From positions 124,146 to 188,145 of the forward strand of contig NZ_MUIN01000004.1 in assembly GCF_002080045.1 (NCBI RefSeq): DNA of 64,000 nt, in the 5' to 3' direction. The stretch comes from Pseudomonas sp. Bc-h. Its GTDB lineage: Bacteria > Pseudomonadota > Gammaproteobacteria > Pseudomonadales > Pseudomonadaceae. Shown here one piece after another: positions 18,722-27,735 of this stretch. The notes beneath the pieces are model-generated. The model searched no databases, was not told the DNA's origin, and saw only the letters and a program-made list of their open reading frames with translations. The first letter of the stretch is position 1; every line of letters begins with the position of its first letter. Position numbers and translations under genes: made by a program.

Positions 18722-19468
18722 TCAGGCTGCGATGGCGTGCCGGATACCAAACAACAGCAGAAAATGCGCGGGATAAATCAGATACGCCCAGCGCCGCATT
18801 GGCCATACCGCCGGCGCCGTTCGCCAGCGTAATAACGCCAATCCCAGCCATGGGCCGAGGAGACAGCTGATCAGCGCACCGATAGAGATCGGATCGCCCC
18901 ACAGCATGCCGTCGATGATTTTCGGCCATTCGTTGCTCAGCAGACACACCACCCCAGGCAGCACCGCCAGCCAGAGAGACCCGCGCAATACCAGCAGGAA
19001 TGCCGTCGGTAGCAAGACGCCGTAAGCGCCGAACATCAAATGCGACCCGAAAGCGACACCGATACCCAGCGCCACGACGCCCATGATACGCATCGGCCAC
19101 GTCCGGCTGATCACGCCCTGGGCCACCAGCAAGCCGAGCACCAGTGTCGGCAACACATTCAGTGTCGTGACCTCATCGGCCATGTAAAGCCGATAAGGGA
19201 ACTCGGCAACGACAGAGAACACAGCAAGCCACGTCAGATATTTCCAGCGGATTCGAGGTTCAACCGGACGCGACACGCTGCGCGCAACATTCACGGCAAT
19301 CGCCAGGCAAAACCAGGCGAACGCTAGACGGCCCGGCACATACAGCCAGTCCGCGTGCCAGCCGACATAGCGCAGATGGTCCATGACCATGGTCAACATC
19401 GCCAGCCACTTGAGGAGGTCAAGCGCGCGATCACGCAGGGGTCTTGTCGGTGCAGTGGACTCGCTCAT
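18722..19468 (-). CDS. TraX family membrane protein
   Basis: Polytopic inner-membrane protein (248 aa) of the TraX family. It starts with a short polar N-terminus (MSESTAPTRPLRDRALDLLKWLAMLTMVMDHLRYVG), where the D-H pair in 'TMVMDHL' is family-typical. It then has about 7-8 hydrophobic helices, ending YPAHFLLLFGIRHAIAA. TraX of the F plasmid acetylates pilin, but chromosomal homologues in pseudomonads are of unknown role and may be acyltransferase-like (the PAHF ending resembles acyltransferase-3 proteins). It is divergent from ltaE. Confidence 0.85.
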   Translation of the reverse strand: MSESTAPTRPLRDRALDLLKWLAMLTMVMDHLRYVGWHADWLYVPGRLAFAWFCLAIAVNVARSVSRPVEPRIRWKYLTWLAVFSVVAEFPYRLYMADEVTTLNVLPTLVLGLLVAQGVISRTWPMRIMGVVALGIGVAFGSHLMFGAYGVLLPTAFLLVLRGSLWLAVLPGVVCLLSNEWPKIIDGMLWGDPISIGALISCLLGPWLGLALLRWRTAPAVWPMRRWAYLIYPAHFLLLFGIRHAIAA

Positions 19469-19567
19469 CTCACTCCGTTGCTTTGCTGAATTTTCTGACG
19501 CAAGAAAGCAAGACCAAACCCTTGAATCTTGGTTACAGTCGCAGCCTTCGATTACAGGGAACCGGCC

Positions 19568-20608
19568 ATGTCAGACCAAAGCCAGCAGTTTGCCAGCGAC
19601 AACTATTCGGGAATCTGCCCGGAAGCCTGGGCGGCCATGGAACAAGCGAACCATGGCCATCAACGGGCTTACGGCGACGACCAATGGACAGCGCGAGCGG
19701 CCGATCAATTCCGCCAGCTGTTTGAAACAGATTGTGAAGTGTTCTTCGCCTTCAACGGTACCGCAGCCAACTCGCTGGCGCTTTCTTCGCTGTGCCAGAG
19801 TTATCACAGCGTCATCTGCTCCGAAACCGCCCACGTCGAAACCGACGAATGCGGCGCGCCGGAATTCTTCTCTAACGGTTCCAAACTGCTGACCGCTCGC
19901 AGCGACAACGGCAAGCTGACGCCGGAATCGATCCGCGAGGTCGCACTCAAGCGGGCGGACATCCACTACCCGAAACCCCGCGTCGTGACCCTGACTCAGG
20001 CAACCGAAGTGGGCAGCGTTTATCTGCCAGAAGAATTGAAGGCGATCAGCGACACCTGCAAGGAGCTGGGCCTGAACCTGCACATGGACGGCGCCCGTTT
20101 CGCCAACGCCTGTGCCTATCTGGGCTGTTCGCCTGCCGAACTGACCTGGAAAGCGGGCATCGACGTGCTGTGTTTCGGCGGGACCAAGAACGGCATGGCG
20201 GTGGGTGAGGCGATTCTGTTCTTCAACCACAAATTGGCCGAAGACTTCGACTATCGCTGCAAACAGGCTGGGCAACTGGCGTCGAAAATGCGTTTCCTGT
20301 CGGCCCCGTGGGTCGGCCTGCTGGAAAACGACGCCTGGCTCAAACATGCGCGCCACGCCAACAGCTGTGCGCAACTGCTGGCTGAGCTGGTGAAAGACAT
20401 TCCGGGCGTGGAACTGATGTTCCCGGTGCAGGCCAACGGAGTATTCCTGCAATTGTCGGAAGCCGCCATCGCGGCGCTCACCGCCAAGGGCTGGCGCTTC
20501 TACACCTTCATCGGCAGCGGCGGCGCACGTTTCATGTGCTCGTGGGACACCGAAGAAAGCCGCATACGTGAGCTGGCGGCAGATATCCGGTTGGTGATGG
20601 GGGGCTGA
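19568..20608 (+). CDS. ltaE: Low-specificity L-threonine aldolase
   Basis: PLP enzyme of 346 aa cleaving L-threonine or allo-threonine to glycine and acetaldehyde. The motifs FASDNYSGICPEAW, GDDQWTARAADQF and LHMDGARFANA, and the PLP lysine in CFGGTKNGMAVGEA, are all in order. The start at 19568 has sequence agreement with the family (MSDQSQQFASDN); the frame before it (to 19529) is not family-like. The gene lies in the glycine betaine catabolic region in pseudomonads, where it connects the glycine pool made from sarcosine to threonine. Confidence 0.93.
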   Translation: MSDQSQQFASDNYSGICPEAWAAMEQANHGHQRAYGDDQWTARAADQFRQLFETDCEVFFAFNGTAANSLALSSLCQSYHSVICSETAHVETDECGAPEFFSNGSKLLTARSDNGKLTPESIREVALKRADIHYPKPRVVTLTQATEVGSVYLPEELKAISDTCKELGLNLHMDGARFANACAYLGCSPAELTWKAGIDVLCFGGTKNGMAVGEAILFFNHKLAEDFDYRCKQAGQLASKMRFLSAPWVGLLENDAWLKHARHANSCAQLLAELVKDIPGVELMFPVQANGVFLQLSEAAIAALTAKGWRFYTFIGSGGARFMCSWDTEESRIRELAADIRLVMGG

Positions 20609-20647
20609 GACCACCTGCCGAGAGTTTTACGAGCGACACAAATCCCT

Positions 20648-20716
20648 TGTAGCAGGCCGGCTTGCCGGCGGTGGCGATTTCAAAGACGCCACCCCCGGCA
20701 ATCCGGACTATTACAG
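20648..20716. repeat. REP-like palindrome, GGCTTGCCGGCGG family
   Basis: TGTAGCAGG...CTTGCCGGCGGTGGCG and CGCCACCCCCGGCAA...ATTACA form an imperfect hairpin between the convergent ltaE and zapA-like genes. Confidence 0.8.
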
Positions 20717-20765
20717 GAGAAGGTTGCCGCTGAAATCTTGTGATGCAGGAACCGGCGCACGCCAA

Positions 20766-21068
20766 TCACCCCTGCGCAATCACCTTCTCGATCACCTCGA
20801 CCGTCGCGCTGACCTTGTCCTCATAACGGCTCAGCTCTTCGGCATGCTGCTGTTTGAGTTCGATCTGCTTCGAGCAGAGGTTCAGCGCAGCGAGCACCAG
20901 CAGGCGGTCGCCAATCAATGTCGGGTAACTGCGCTTGGTTTCGGACAGTGCAGCCTTGAGCATGACCACGGCATCCATCAGGGTCTGTTCCTGACCTTCG
21001 GGCGCCTTGATCGTGTAGTCGTTGCCGAGAATGGAAATGACCTTGGTGGCGTCGCGGTCGATGATCAT
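20766..21068 (-). CDS. ZapA-like cell division protein
   Basis: Protein of 100 aa with the ZapA layout: an N-terminal beta-alpha-beta head (TKVISILGNDYTIKAPEGQEQTLMDAVVML), GDRLLVLAALNLCSKQIELKQ, and a C-terminal coiled coil. ZapA bundles FtsZ filaments. In pseudomonads the main zapA lies next to 6S RNA and a 5-formyl-THF cyclo-ligase gene, neither of which is here, so this is probably a second paralogue. Its start overlaps the upstream coiled-coil gene by 4 bases, so the two are co-translated and likely work as a pair. Confidence 0.7.
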   Translation of the reverse strand: MIIDRDATKVISILGNDYTIKAPEGQEQTLMDAVVMLKAALSETKRSYPTLIGDRLLVLAALNLCSKQIELKQQHAEELSRYEDKVSATVEVIEKVIAQG

Positions 21069-21298
21069 GCGCCGACCGCGCTGACGCTGGTCGCACGATC
21101 TACCAGTGCCTGAATGCGGGCGGCGGTGGCGCCCTGCTTCTCTTCCTGCTCCAGCAGGCTCAGCTGCAGACTGTCGTTGTCATCCCTGGCTTGCTTCAAC
21201 TCCTCAGCGAGCTGCGCATTCGTGTTCTGCAGGTCCTGATTCTGCTGTACCAGGTCACCGACGAGCTTTTCCAACTGGCTTAGGGATGCTTCCAACAT
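21065..21298 (-). CDS. Small coiled-coil protein, ZapB-like
   Basis: A 77-aa protein, almost entirely coiled coil (LSQLEKLVGDLVQQNQDLQ..., heptads through residue 65), ending in a short VDRATSVSAVGA tail. Size and shape resemble ZapB or the TIGR02449 family that sits beside zapA. It is co-transcribed with the ZapA-like gene (4-base overlap). The function is inferred from context only: a cell division accessory or scaffold. Confidence 0.6.
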   Translation of the reverse strand: MLEASLSQLEKLVGDLVQQNQDLQNTNAQLAEELKQARDDNDSLQLSLLEQEEKQGATAARIQALVDRATSVSAVGA

Positions 21299-21618
21299 TT
21301 TGATTTCTCAGGCAAATTTCAAAGGGCGCGTACGATAAAGAAAAGTCACTCCAGCTACCAGTGAAATCAGGGCATTTACGCCACAACACCGAACAGAAAA
21401 GCACTTGTATTACTTCACTTCCGCAAACGCATAACGGACCTGATTGACTGCGTTTTCTCCATCTTGTTCCTGCTGTTCGTCAGATCACCGCGCTGCGACA
21501 TAAGCGCACAGCAATGGACCAAAGGGTTCAAGTCCGGCGGGGCCTGACCGATAAGCCATTCATCTCTTATCAAAACTCCCTTCTGCACGCATGGATTGCG
21601 GCCCCATCAGGAACCGTC
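21299..21618. other. Divergent intergenic region (zapB-like / chemoreceptor)
   Basis: A 320-base gap with no convincing gene. It contains AT-rich blocks near 21380-21430 (CTTGTATTACTTC, CATAACGG) that could hold promoters for the two divergent units. The chemoreceptor frame stays open back to 21514 but lacks family similarity before 21619. Confidence 0.5.
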
Positions 21619-23244
21619 ATGTCCCTACGCAATATGAACATCGCGCCCCGCGCTTTCCTTGGTTTTTCCATCATCGGCCTGCTGATGCTGGTGCTCGGCA
21701 TCTTCGCTCTGACCCAGATGAGCAAGATCAACGATGCCACCGAAACCATGGCCACCAACAGCATGCCGAGCATCAAGGCGCTGGATAAACTGACCGAAGC
21801 CAGCATTCGCCTGCGTGTGCTGTCTTACCGCCTGATGCTCAATCGCGACCCTGACACTTTGCAGAAAACCGTCGATCTGCTGGCCATGCGCAACAAGCAG
21901 ATCGAGGACGCTCGTGCAATCTACGTCAAGCTGATCTCCGCGCCGGAAGAACAGGCGGCTTACGATCAGTACCTCTCCCTGCTCAATGACTATCGCCGGA
22001 TGGAAGACCGCATGAAGTCGCTGAGCAGCGCCAACAAGCTGGACGAGCTGACCACGATGCTCAGCGCCGACCTGCAAACCAACTCGGACCAGATGAACGT
22101 GGTGCTGGGCAAGCTGGTGGAGATCAACACTCAGCAGCTCAACGACACCAACAAGATAGCGTCGACCCAGTATTCCTCGGCGATCACCATGGTAGTCACC
22201 CTGTTGATCGTTGCCACGGCCCTGACGTTGCTGTTCGCGTGGCTGCTGACCAACAGCATCACCCGGCCTATCGCCTCGGCCCTCAAAGCTGCTGAGGAAG
22301 TGGCCGAAGGCGACCTGACGCGCACCATTGAAGTGGACGGTACCGACGAAGCCGGCCGCCTGCTGAGCGCGATGTTGAAGATGCAGTCCAGACTGCGCGA
22401 CACCCTGCAACGCATCTCCGGTTCGGCCACCCAGCTGGCTTCGGCTGCAGAGGAACTGAACGCCGTCACAGACGAAAGCGCTCGCGGCCTCTCGCAACAG
22501 AACAACGAAATCGAGCAGGCAGCAACGGCGGTCAACGAAATGACCAGCGCCGTGGAGGAAGTAGCACGCAACGCGGTGAGCACTTCCGAGGCATCGAAGA
22601 ACGCCACCACGTCGGCCAGCGATGGTCGCGATCTGGTTCAGGAAACCGTCAGCGCCATCGAACGCATGAGCGGCGACGTGCAGAGTACTGCGACGTTGAT
22701 CGGCAATCTGGCCGATGAATCGCGCGACATCGGCAAGGTGCTGGACGTGATTCGCGGCCTGGCCGATCAAACCAACCTGCTGGCCCTCAACGCTGCCATC
22801 GAGGCTGCTCGCGCCGGTGAAGCGGGCCGCGGTTTTGCCGTGGTGGCAGATGAAGTTCGCGCTCTGGCGCATCGCACCCAGCAGTCCACCAGTGAAATCG
22901 AACGCATGATCGGCAGCATTCAGGGCGGCACCGAGCAGGCTGTCAGCTCCATGCGTAACAGCACCGAACGCGCCGAGTCGACGCTGAATATCGCCAAGGG
23001 CGCCGGCCTGGCGCTGGACACCATTAACAGCGCGGTGGTGGAAATCAACGAACGCAACCTGGTGATCGCCAGCGCGGCCGAAGAACAGGCGCAAGTGGCC
23101 CGCGAAGTGGACCGCAACCTGGTCAATATCCGCGACCTGTCGACCCAGTCGGCGACCGGTGCCAACCAGACGAGCGCGGCGAGCAACGAACTGTCGCGCC
23201 TGGCGGTGGATCTGAACGGAATGGTTGCGCGGTTCCGGTTGTAA
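21619..23244 (+). CDS. Methyl-accepting chemotaxis protein
   Basis: Transmembrane chemoreceptor of 541 aa. A short cytoplasmic start is followed by TM1 (about 11-31). A periplasmic four-helix-bundle ligand domain covers about 32-188, and TM2 (about 189-211, [23 protein letters not shown]) leads into a HAMP domain ([22 protein letters not shown]). The signalling domain has the hairpin tip [40 protein letters not shown]. No C-terminal CheR-binding pentapeptide is present (ends MVARFRL). ATG 21619 is preceded by AGGA. The ligand is unknown; its position among betaine genes does not prove betaine sensing. A strong terminator follows. Confidence 0.93.
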   Translation: MSLRNMNIAPRAFLGFSIIGLLMLVLGIFALTQMSKINDATETMATNSMPSIKALDKLTEASIRLRVLSYRLMLNRDPDTLQKTVDLLAMRNKQIEDARAIYVKLISAPEEQAAYDQYLSLLNDYRRMEDRMKSLSSANKLDELTTMLSADLQTNSDQMNVVLGKLVEINTQQLNDTNKIASTQYSSAITMVVTLLIVATALTLLFAWLLTNSITRPIASALKAAEEVAEGDLTRTIEVDGTDEAGRLLSAMLKMQSRLRDTLQRISGSATQLASAAEELNAVTDESARGLSQQNNEIEQAATAVNEMTSAVEEVARNAVSTSEASKNATTSASDGRDLVQETVSAIERMSGDVQSTATLIGNLADESRDIGKVLDVIRGLADQTNLLALNAAIEAARAGEAGRGFAVVADEVRALAHRTQQSTSEIERMIGSIQGGTEQAVSSMRNSTERAESTLNIAKGAGLALDTINSAVVEINERNLVIASAAEEQAQVAREVDRNLVNIRDLSTQSATGANQTSAASNELSRLAVDLNGMVARFRL

Positions 23245-23257
23245 GTATGGCTGCATG

Positions 23258-23297
23258 AAAAAAGGGGGAATGCGTTGCGGCGCATTCCCCCTTTTCA
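23258..23297. terminator. Strong bidirectional Rho-independent terminator
   Basis: AAAAGGGGGAATGCG, loop TTGCGG, CGCATTCCCCCTTTT: a near-perfect 15-bp stem with A and T runs on both sides. It serves the chemoreceptor gene and the convergent gbcB. Confidence 0.93.
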
Positions 23298-23314
23298 TTT
23301 CCGCCCCGGGTTGA

Positions 23315-24415
23315 TCAATACTCGATCCGCACGTCCCCCTTCGGCACGCTGCAGCACGACAGAATATAACCCTCTTCCACGTCGTCGTCGGTAATCCCGC
23401 CGTTGTGCTCCATCTCCACTTCCCCGCTCAGCTTCATCACCTTGCAGGTGCCGCAGATCCCCATGCCGCACGCTTTCGGGATCATCAGGCCGAGTTTGGC
23501 AGCAGCGGCATGGACGGTTTCGCCCGGTGCCACACGAATGCTCTTGCCGGTGTCGGTGAACTCGACCTGATGCAATTCGGCGACGTCGACTTCTGGCGCG
23601 TCGGCCGCCTGCTCGGCGTGCTCCACCGCATCGGCGCGTGCTTCCGGCGGCGTCGCACCGAAGGACTCCTCGTGATACTGGGCCATATTGAAACCGTTGG
23701 CTTCCAGCAGGCGCTTGACCGCGTTCATGTACGGAGTCGGGCCGCAGCAGAACACTTCGCGCTCCATGAAGTCCGGCGCCATCAGTTCCAGCATCTTCTG
23801 GTTCAAATAACCGCGGTATCCAGCCCAAGGCTCACCCAAGCCGTGCTTTTCACAAACGATGTGCAGTGAAAAGTTATTGATGCGCGACGCCATCTGCTCC
23901 AGCTCACGGTGATAGATGATGTCTTTAGGCGAGCGCGAACTGTGGACGAACACCATATCGACGTTGGCGTTGGTGTCGTAATACCAGCGCGCCATGGACA
24001 TGACTGGCGTGATACCGACGCCGCCACTCAGATAGAGGATTTTCGGATTCGGGAAGTCAATGGCGTTGAACAGACCCACCGGCCCGTGCACGGCCAGCTC
24101 CTGTCCTTCGTGCAATGTGTCGTGCAGCCAGTTGGACACCTTGCCGCCGGGCACGCGCTTGATGGTGATCGAGAAGCTGTAAGGGACCGAGGGTGCGCTG
24201 GAGATCGTGTACGAGCGCATGATCGGCACGCCTTCGATTTCCAGCTCGAGAGTGACGAACTGACCCGGCTTGAAAAAGAACAGGATCGGCTGGTCGGCCA
24301 TGAAGCAAAAGGTGCGAACGTCCCAGGTTTCCTGGATCACTTTGACGACCCGCACCAGGTGGCGGCCATTGGCCCAAGTCTGTGTATTGACCGGGCTGAG
24401 GAAACTCTGGGACAT
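23315..24415 (-). CDS. gbcB: Glycine betaine monooxygenase reductase subunit
   Basis: Electron-transfer subunit (366 aa) of the Rieske-type glycine betaine demethylase. A ferredoxin-NADP-reductase-like FAD domain has the flavin motif MRSYTISSAPS and the NAD site GGVGITPVMSM. This is followed by FCCGPTPYMNAVKRLL. An acidic linker (about 250-275) joins a plant-type [2Fe-2S] domain with Cys316, Cys321, Cys324 and a Cys at 354/355. Start ATG 24415 is preferred over a GTG at 24421 because GGAG lies 7 bases upstream of the ATG. It is divergent from gbcA, its oxygenase partner, and also shows this domain order in P. aeruginosa. Confidence 0.95.
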   Translation of the reverse strand: MSQSFLSPVNTQTWANGRHLVRVVKVIQETWDVRTFCFMADQPILFFFKPGQFVTLELEIEGVPIMRSYTISSAPSVPYSFSITIKRVPGGKVSNWLHDTLHEGQELAVHGPVGLFNAIDFPNPKILYLSGGVGITPVMSMARWYYDTNANVDMVFVHSSRSPKDIIYHRELEQMASRINNFSLHIVCEKHGLGEPWAGYRGYLNQKMLELMAPDFMEREVFCCGPTPYMNAVKRLLEANGFNMAQYHEESFGATPPEARADAVEHAEQAADAPEVDVAELHQVEFTDTGKSIRVAPGETVHAAAAKLGLMIPKACGMGICGTCKVMKLSGEVEMEHNGGITDDDVEEGYILSCCSVPKGDVRIEY

Positions 24416-24745
24416 ACTCACTCTCCACGGCCGACTGTCGGCCTCTTATGGTGGCGATTCTGCGTAACGCACGAGCCACCTATTTACCTATCAGCGACAT
24501 TCACATACTTATGGCGACCAGGCCCGATCTATAGGGGTTACGTAGTCGGAAACGGATTCGGCCATGTCGCCCATGGATAAGGTTCGCGTCGCGCCCGGCT
24601 ACACACTCGCCGTCAATCGATTACAGATTTTTCATTCATAAGGATGAGCGACAGAACGCACCGTCGCCTTGCCTGCAAACGACTCAACACAACCGTAATT
24701 AGCCACATTCGTAGGTCGCACAATCGCGGCCTGAGGACTTGAAAG
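24416..24745. promoter_or_regulatory. gbcB-gbcA divergent control region
   Basis: 330 bases between two divergently transcribed partner genes, with no gene inside. In P. aeruginosa both are activated by the AraC-family regulator GbdR in response to glycine betaine or dimethylglycine, so GbdR sites are expected here. I see AT-rich stretches around 24480-24515 and 24600-24650 but cannot assign half-sites with confidence. Confidence 0.6.
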
Positions 24746-26044
24746 ATGGACGTCACCGCAACTCTGAGCCTGGGCGATCCGCTGGAACCCGCACGTAAGG
24801 CCACCGCCGAAATGCTGCAGAACCGGGAGCGCACTTTTTCGCTGCCGCAGCCTTTCTACAGCGATGAGCGGCTGTTTGAAATCGACATGCAGGAAATCTT
24901 TCAAAAAGAGTGGCTGGTCGCAGGCATGACCTGTGAAATTCCGGCCAAAGGCAACTTCCTGACCCTGCAGATCGGCAAGAACCCGATCCTGGTCGTCCGC
25001 GCGCCAGACGGCTCGGTCAACGCTTTCCACAACGTCTGCCGCCACCGCGGTTCGCGCCTGTGCACCAAGGAAAAGGGCAAGGTCGCCAAACTGGTGTGCC
25101 CATACCACCAGTGGACCTACGAACTCGACGGTCGCCTACTGTACGCGGGCACCGAAATGGGCGCTGACTTCGACATGAAGCAGTTCAGCCTCAAGCCGGT
25201 GAACTGCAAGGTCGCCGGCGGCTACATCTTCATCAGCCTGGCGGCCAACCCGCCGGCCATCGACGAGTTCCTGCAGACGCTGAATCACTACATGGAACCG
25301 TACGACATGGAGAACACCAAGGTGGCGGTGCAAACCACCTTGATGGAAAAAGCCAACTGGAAGCTGGTGCTGGAAAACAACCGAGAGTGCTACCACTGCA
25401 ACGGTTCGCACCCGGAACTGCTGAACACCCTGCTGGAGTGGGACGACGTCACCGACCCACGCGCCGACCAAGCGTTCAAGGACCACGTCGCTGCGTCTGC
25501 CGCTGCATGGGAAGCAGAAAAGATCCCGTTCGCTCACAAGAGCTTCGGCCTGCGTAACCGTATCGTGCGCATGCCACTGCTCAAAGGCACTGTGTCGATG
25601 ACCATGGACGGCAAACAAGGCAGCCAGAAACTCATGGGCCGCATCAAGAACCCGGACCTGGGCTCGATGCGCATCCTGCACCTGCCGCACTCATGGAACC
25701 ACTGCATGGGCGACCACGTGATCGTGTTCACCGTGTGGCCGATCAGCGCGCAGGAAACCATGGTCAGCACCAAATGGCTGGTGCACAAAGACGCCGTCGA
25801 AGGCGTCGATTACGACGTCGCGCGCCTGCGTGAAGTCTGGGACGCCACCAACGACCAAGACCGTCGCCTGGCCGAAGAGAACCAGCGCGGCATCAACTCC
25901 ATCGCCTACCAGCCAGGCCCGTACTCGAAAACCTACGAGTTCGGCGTGGTCAACTTCATCGACTGGTACAGCGCCAAACTGCTGGAAAACATGGGGGCAG
26001 AGCCAGCCCCGTATTTGAAGGGCGTTGCGGTTAATCACGAGTAA
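24746..26044 (+). CDS. gbcA: Glycine betaine monooxygenase oxygenase subunit
   Basis: Rieske non-haem iron oxygenase (432 aa) that demethylates glycine betaine to dimethylglycine, releasing formaldehyde. The Rieske [2Fe-2S] motif is C98-x-H100 and C118-x2-H121 (NVCRHRG ... VCPYHQW). Mononuclear iron ligands lie in NNRECYHCNGSHPEL, with His217 and His222. The C-terminal half is a typical helix-grip catalytic domain. Its electrons come from GbcB, encoded divergently 330 bases away. Downstream lies an unusual repeat array rather than another catabolic gene. Confidence 0.96.
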   Translation: MDVTATLSLGDPLEPARKATAEMLQNRERTFSLPQPFYSDERLFEIDMQEIFQKEWLVAGMTCEIPAKGNFLTLQIGKNPILVVRAPDGSVNAFHNVCRHRGSRLCTKEKGKVAKLVCPYHQWTYELDGRLLYAGTEMGADFDMKQFSLKPVNCKVAGGYIFISLAANPPAIDEFLQTLNHYMEPYDMENTKVAVQTTLMEKANWKLVLENNRECYHCNGSHPELLNTLLEWDDVTDPRADQAFKDHVAASAAAWEAEKIPFAHKSFGLRNRIVRMPLLKGTVSMTMDGKQGSQKLMGRIKNPDLGSMRILHLPHSWNHCMGDHVIVFTVWPISAQETMVSTKWLVHKDAVEGVDYDVARLREVWDATNDQDRRLAEENQRGINSIAYQPGPYSKTYEFGVVNFIDWYSAKLLENMGAEPAPYLKGVAVNHE

Positions 26045-26080
26045 GGCTCCCGCACCGAGGTATCGGATGTGACTCGAAAC

Positions 26081-26173
26081 CTGTGGGAGCTGCCGGAGAT
26101 TACGAGGGTGGCGAAAAGCGATCTATTAAACAGATCGCATTCGCCCCCTCGTACTGTCCGGAAACTCCCACAG
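26081..26173. repeat. Long inverted repeat, CTGTGGGAGCTGCCGGAG family
   Basis: Arms CTGTGGGAGCTGCCGGAG... and ...CCGGAAACTCCCACAG, with an inner perfect hairpin GCGATCT-attaaac-AGATCGC. It lies 36 bases after gbcA and probably ends or protects that transcript. Confidence 0.85.
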
Positions 26174-26204
26174 CACTTATGGCGAGCTGGTGAGTTCAGG
26201 CATG

Positions 26205-26860
26205 ACCCGAAGCTGATCAAAAAACAATCAACACCTCGCTGCACCAATTCCCCCGCCCCTCGCAACCTTTCACAAACAACTTATCCACAGCACCACCCAC
26301 AGCAATTGTGGGCAAGTCGATTCGGCCTCCAATAAAAAACCAGAAAAAACCGTGACTTATTCCAATGGTCATGTTCCAGCCTTGACTGGTTACTTATTGA
26401 CCAATTGCATGGACCCCACGGATTTAAAGGCTTTAAAGGGATAGCAAACACCTTATCCACAGAAGCGCCAACAGAGAATGTGCGCAAGTCAGGCAAAGTC
26501 TCTCCAGTCTGTGGAAAAGCGCAGCATACGTCGATATTCGGGCGTCGCCAGAGAGATTTCGCCAGAGAATCGTCATATTGATCACTATTTGATCAATCCT
26601 CCATAAGCCACGGTTCGTAAGGCTCTCAGCGGACCACGAACATCTTATCCACATAGAGGCGCACAGAGAATGTGGGCAGAAAGACACGACCAGAACATTT
26701 CCCTGTGGAGAAAAATCCTTTTAAAACCGCAAGATAGGCTGATCAAAATTTAATCAAACACTTGTAAGCCACGGATTGTACGGCTCGCAGGGATAGGTGA
26801 ACAGTTTATCCACAGGCGGATCAACAGTGATTGTGGGTATGTGGGTAAATTGATGGGCAG
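26205..26860 (+). repeat. Four diverged repeat units, each with a perfect DnaA box
   Basis: Non-coding. TTATCCACA occurs at 26281-26289, 26453-26461, 26645-26653 and 26806-26814, all in one orientation and spaced 172, 192 and 161 bases. A reverse-strand TTTTCCACA box is at 26510-26518. About 17 bases after each forward box comes an inverted, weaker box-like TGTGGGCA (TGTGCGCA in unit 2, TGTGGGTA in unit 4) preceded by ACAG(A/T)GA. Upstream of the boxes, units 1, 3 and 4 carry AT-rich TGATCA/AATCAA motifs. Units 2-4 share CACGG(A/T)T...GGCT 40-50 bases before the box. The layout recalls a DnaA-binding locus (datA/DARS-like or origin-like); that function is inferred. Confidence 0.8.
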
Positions 26861-26947
26861 AAGGATCGGAAGCGTCTGACATCGCAGTGTCTCCCAAAAC
26901 CGTAAACTCCCCGCCAGCGCAACTCTCCCGACTGGAAGGATTCAATC

Positions 26948-27142
26948 ATGAAAAGCAGAGCCCACTTCTCACGAGATGTCGTCTTGAGAGCCAATGCCCA
27001 TCTGATCGAGCACGGAGGCCGCCCAGCAAAGCTTCCCCGAGAGCTGCTGGGTATCGTCACCTTCCGGCCCAGAACAATAGAAGAGATCAACAGGGCCTTT
27101 GCCTCTGCGTATGCAAAGCTGCGCGAGACTGAGTTTGCATGA
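26948..27142 (+). CDS. Small hypothetical protein, first gene of a two-gene operon
   Basis: A 64-aa basic protein, not recognised (MKSRAHFSRDVVLRANAHLIEHGGRPAKLPRELLG...). It has no membrane segment. The FRPRTIEEINRAFASAYAKL part looks like an amphipathic helix. AAGGA about 9 bases before the ATG supports the start. Its stop overlaps the next start (ATGA), so the two are coupled. It begins about 90 bases after the last unit of the DnaA-box array, so that array is also its upstream region. Confidence 0.6.
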   Translation: MKSRAHFSRDVVLRANAHLIEHGGRPAKLPRELLGIVTFRPRTIEEINRAFASAYAKLRETEFA

Positions 27143-27657
27143 CCAAAGCAAACTACAACCATATCTATAACGCATTGGTCGCAGACGATAACGACATTGT
27201 GGGCAAGCTCGCCTACTCGCAATACAAACGTCAGAAAATCGAATACATCCTGGCATTCAAGGAAAAGCACGGCGAACTCCCGAAAGACGCCGATCTCGCG
27301 GCGTTCCACGACATGAGCAACAACGTGTCAGTCCTTGAGAGCTACCGGAGTCAGGCCGCACAGCTTGCCGTGGATTTTCTGAAAGCATCTCTCGCTGATG
27401 AAACAACCCAGATGGAGGAAATGTATGCCGCAAAAGCCAGTCACGAGATACGATCCGCCCGACCTGGGTTCTGGACTGGCGTGTCACAGAGCGTTATTGG
27501 CTCGGCGTGCTTCATCATGCTGCTAGGCTGCCTGGTCTTCTTCACTTGGAGCTTGAAACAAGGGCCTCGCCAAGTCATTGAACAAGTGTTCGATGTGATG
27601 ATTGTCGATGCAACCACCGCTCGGTCGGCGACAGCGATAGATGAACCAAAGTCTTGA
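27139..27657 (+). CDS. Hypothetical protein with one C-terminal membrane helix
   Basis: A 172-aa protein, not recognised. The N-terminal 110 residues are soluble and helical (MTKANYNHIYNALVADDNDIVGKL..., a run of charged helices). One transmembrane helix follows at about 118-140 (SVIGSACFIMLLGCLVFFTWSL), then a short polar tail. It is coupled to the upstream 64-aa gene. A toxin-antitoxin or membrane-regulator arrangement is possible, but nothing in the sequence identifies a family. Codon use is less GC-rich than in gbcA. Confidence 0.65.
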   Translation: MTKANYNHIYNALVADDNDIVGKLAYSQYKRQKIEYILAFKEKHGELPKDADLAAFHDMSNNVSVLESYRSQAAQLAVDFLKASLADETTQMEEMYAAKASHEIRSARPGFWTGVSQSVIGSACFIMLLGCLVFFTWSLKQGPRQVIEQVFDVMIVDATTARSATAIDEPKS

Positions 27658-27687
27658 ACGAGAGATATACCCAGTTTGCACATCGCC

Positions 27688-27732
27688 TCACGGCTTGCCG
27701 GCGGGAGCGGTATTGAGGGCGAAGCCGGGGGT
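27688..27732. repeat. Half REP, CGGCTTGCCGGCGG family
   Basis: CGGCTTGCCGGCGGGAGCGG...CGAAGCCGGGG, a partial member of the GCTTGCCGGCGG family. It lies directly next to the outer copy of the etfB 3' end and is probably the original downstream flank of etfB. Confidence 0.6.
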
Positions 27733-27735
27733 CAG

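Noticed and set aside
21625..23298. 557-codon minus-strand frame
   Set aside because: Antisense to the chemoreceptor gene, with low-complexity His/Gln/Arg-rich translation and no family features.
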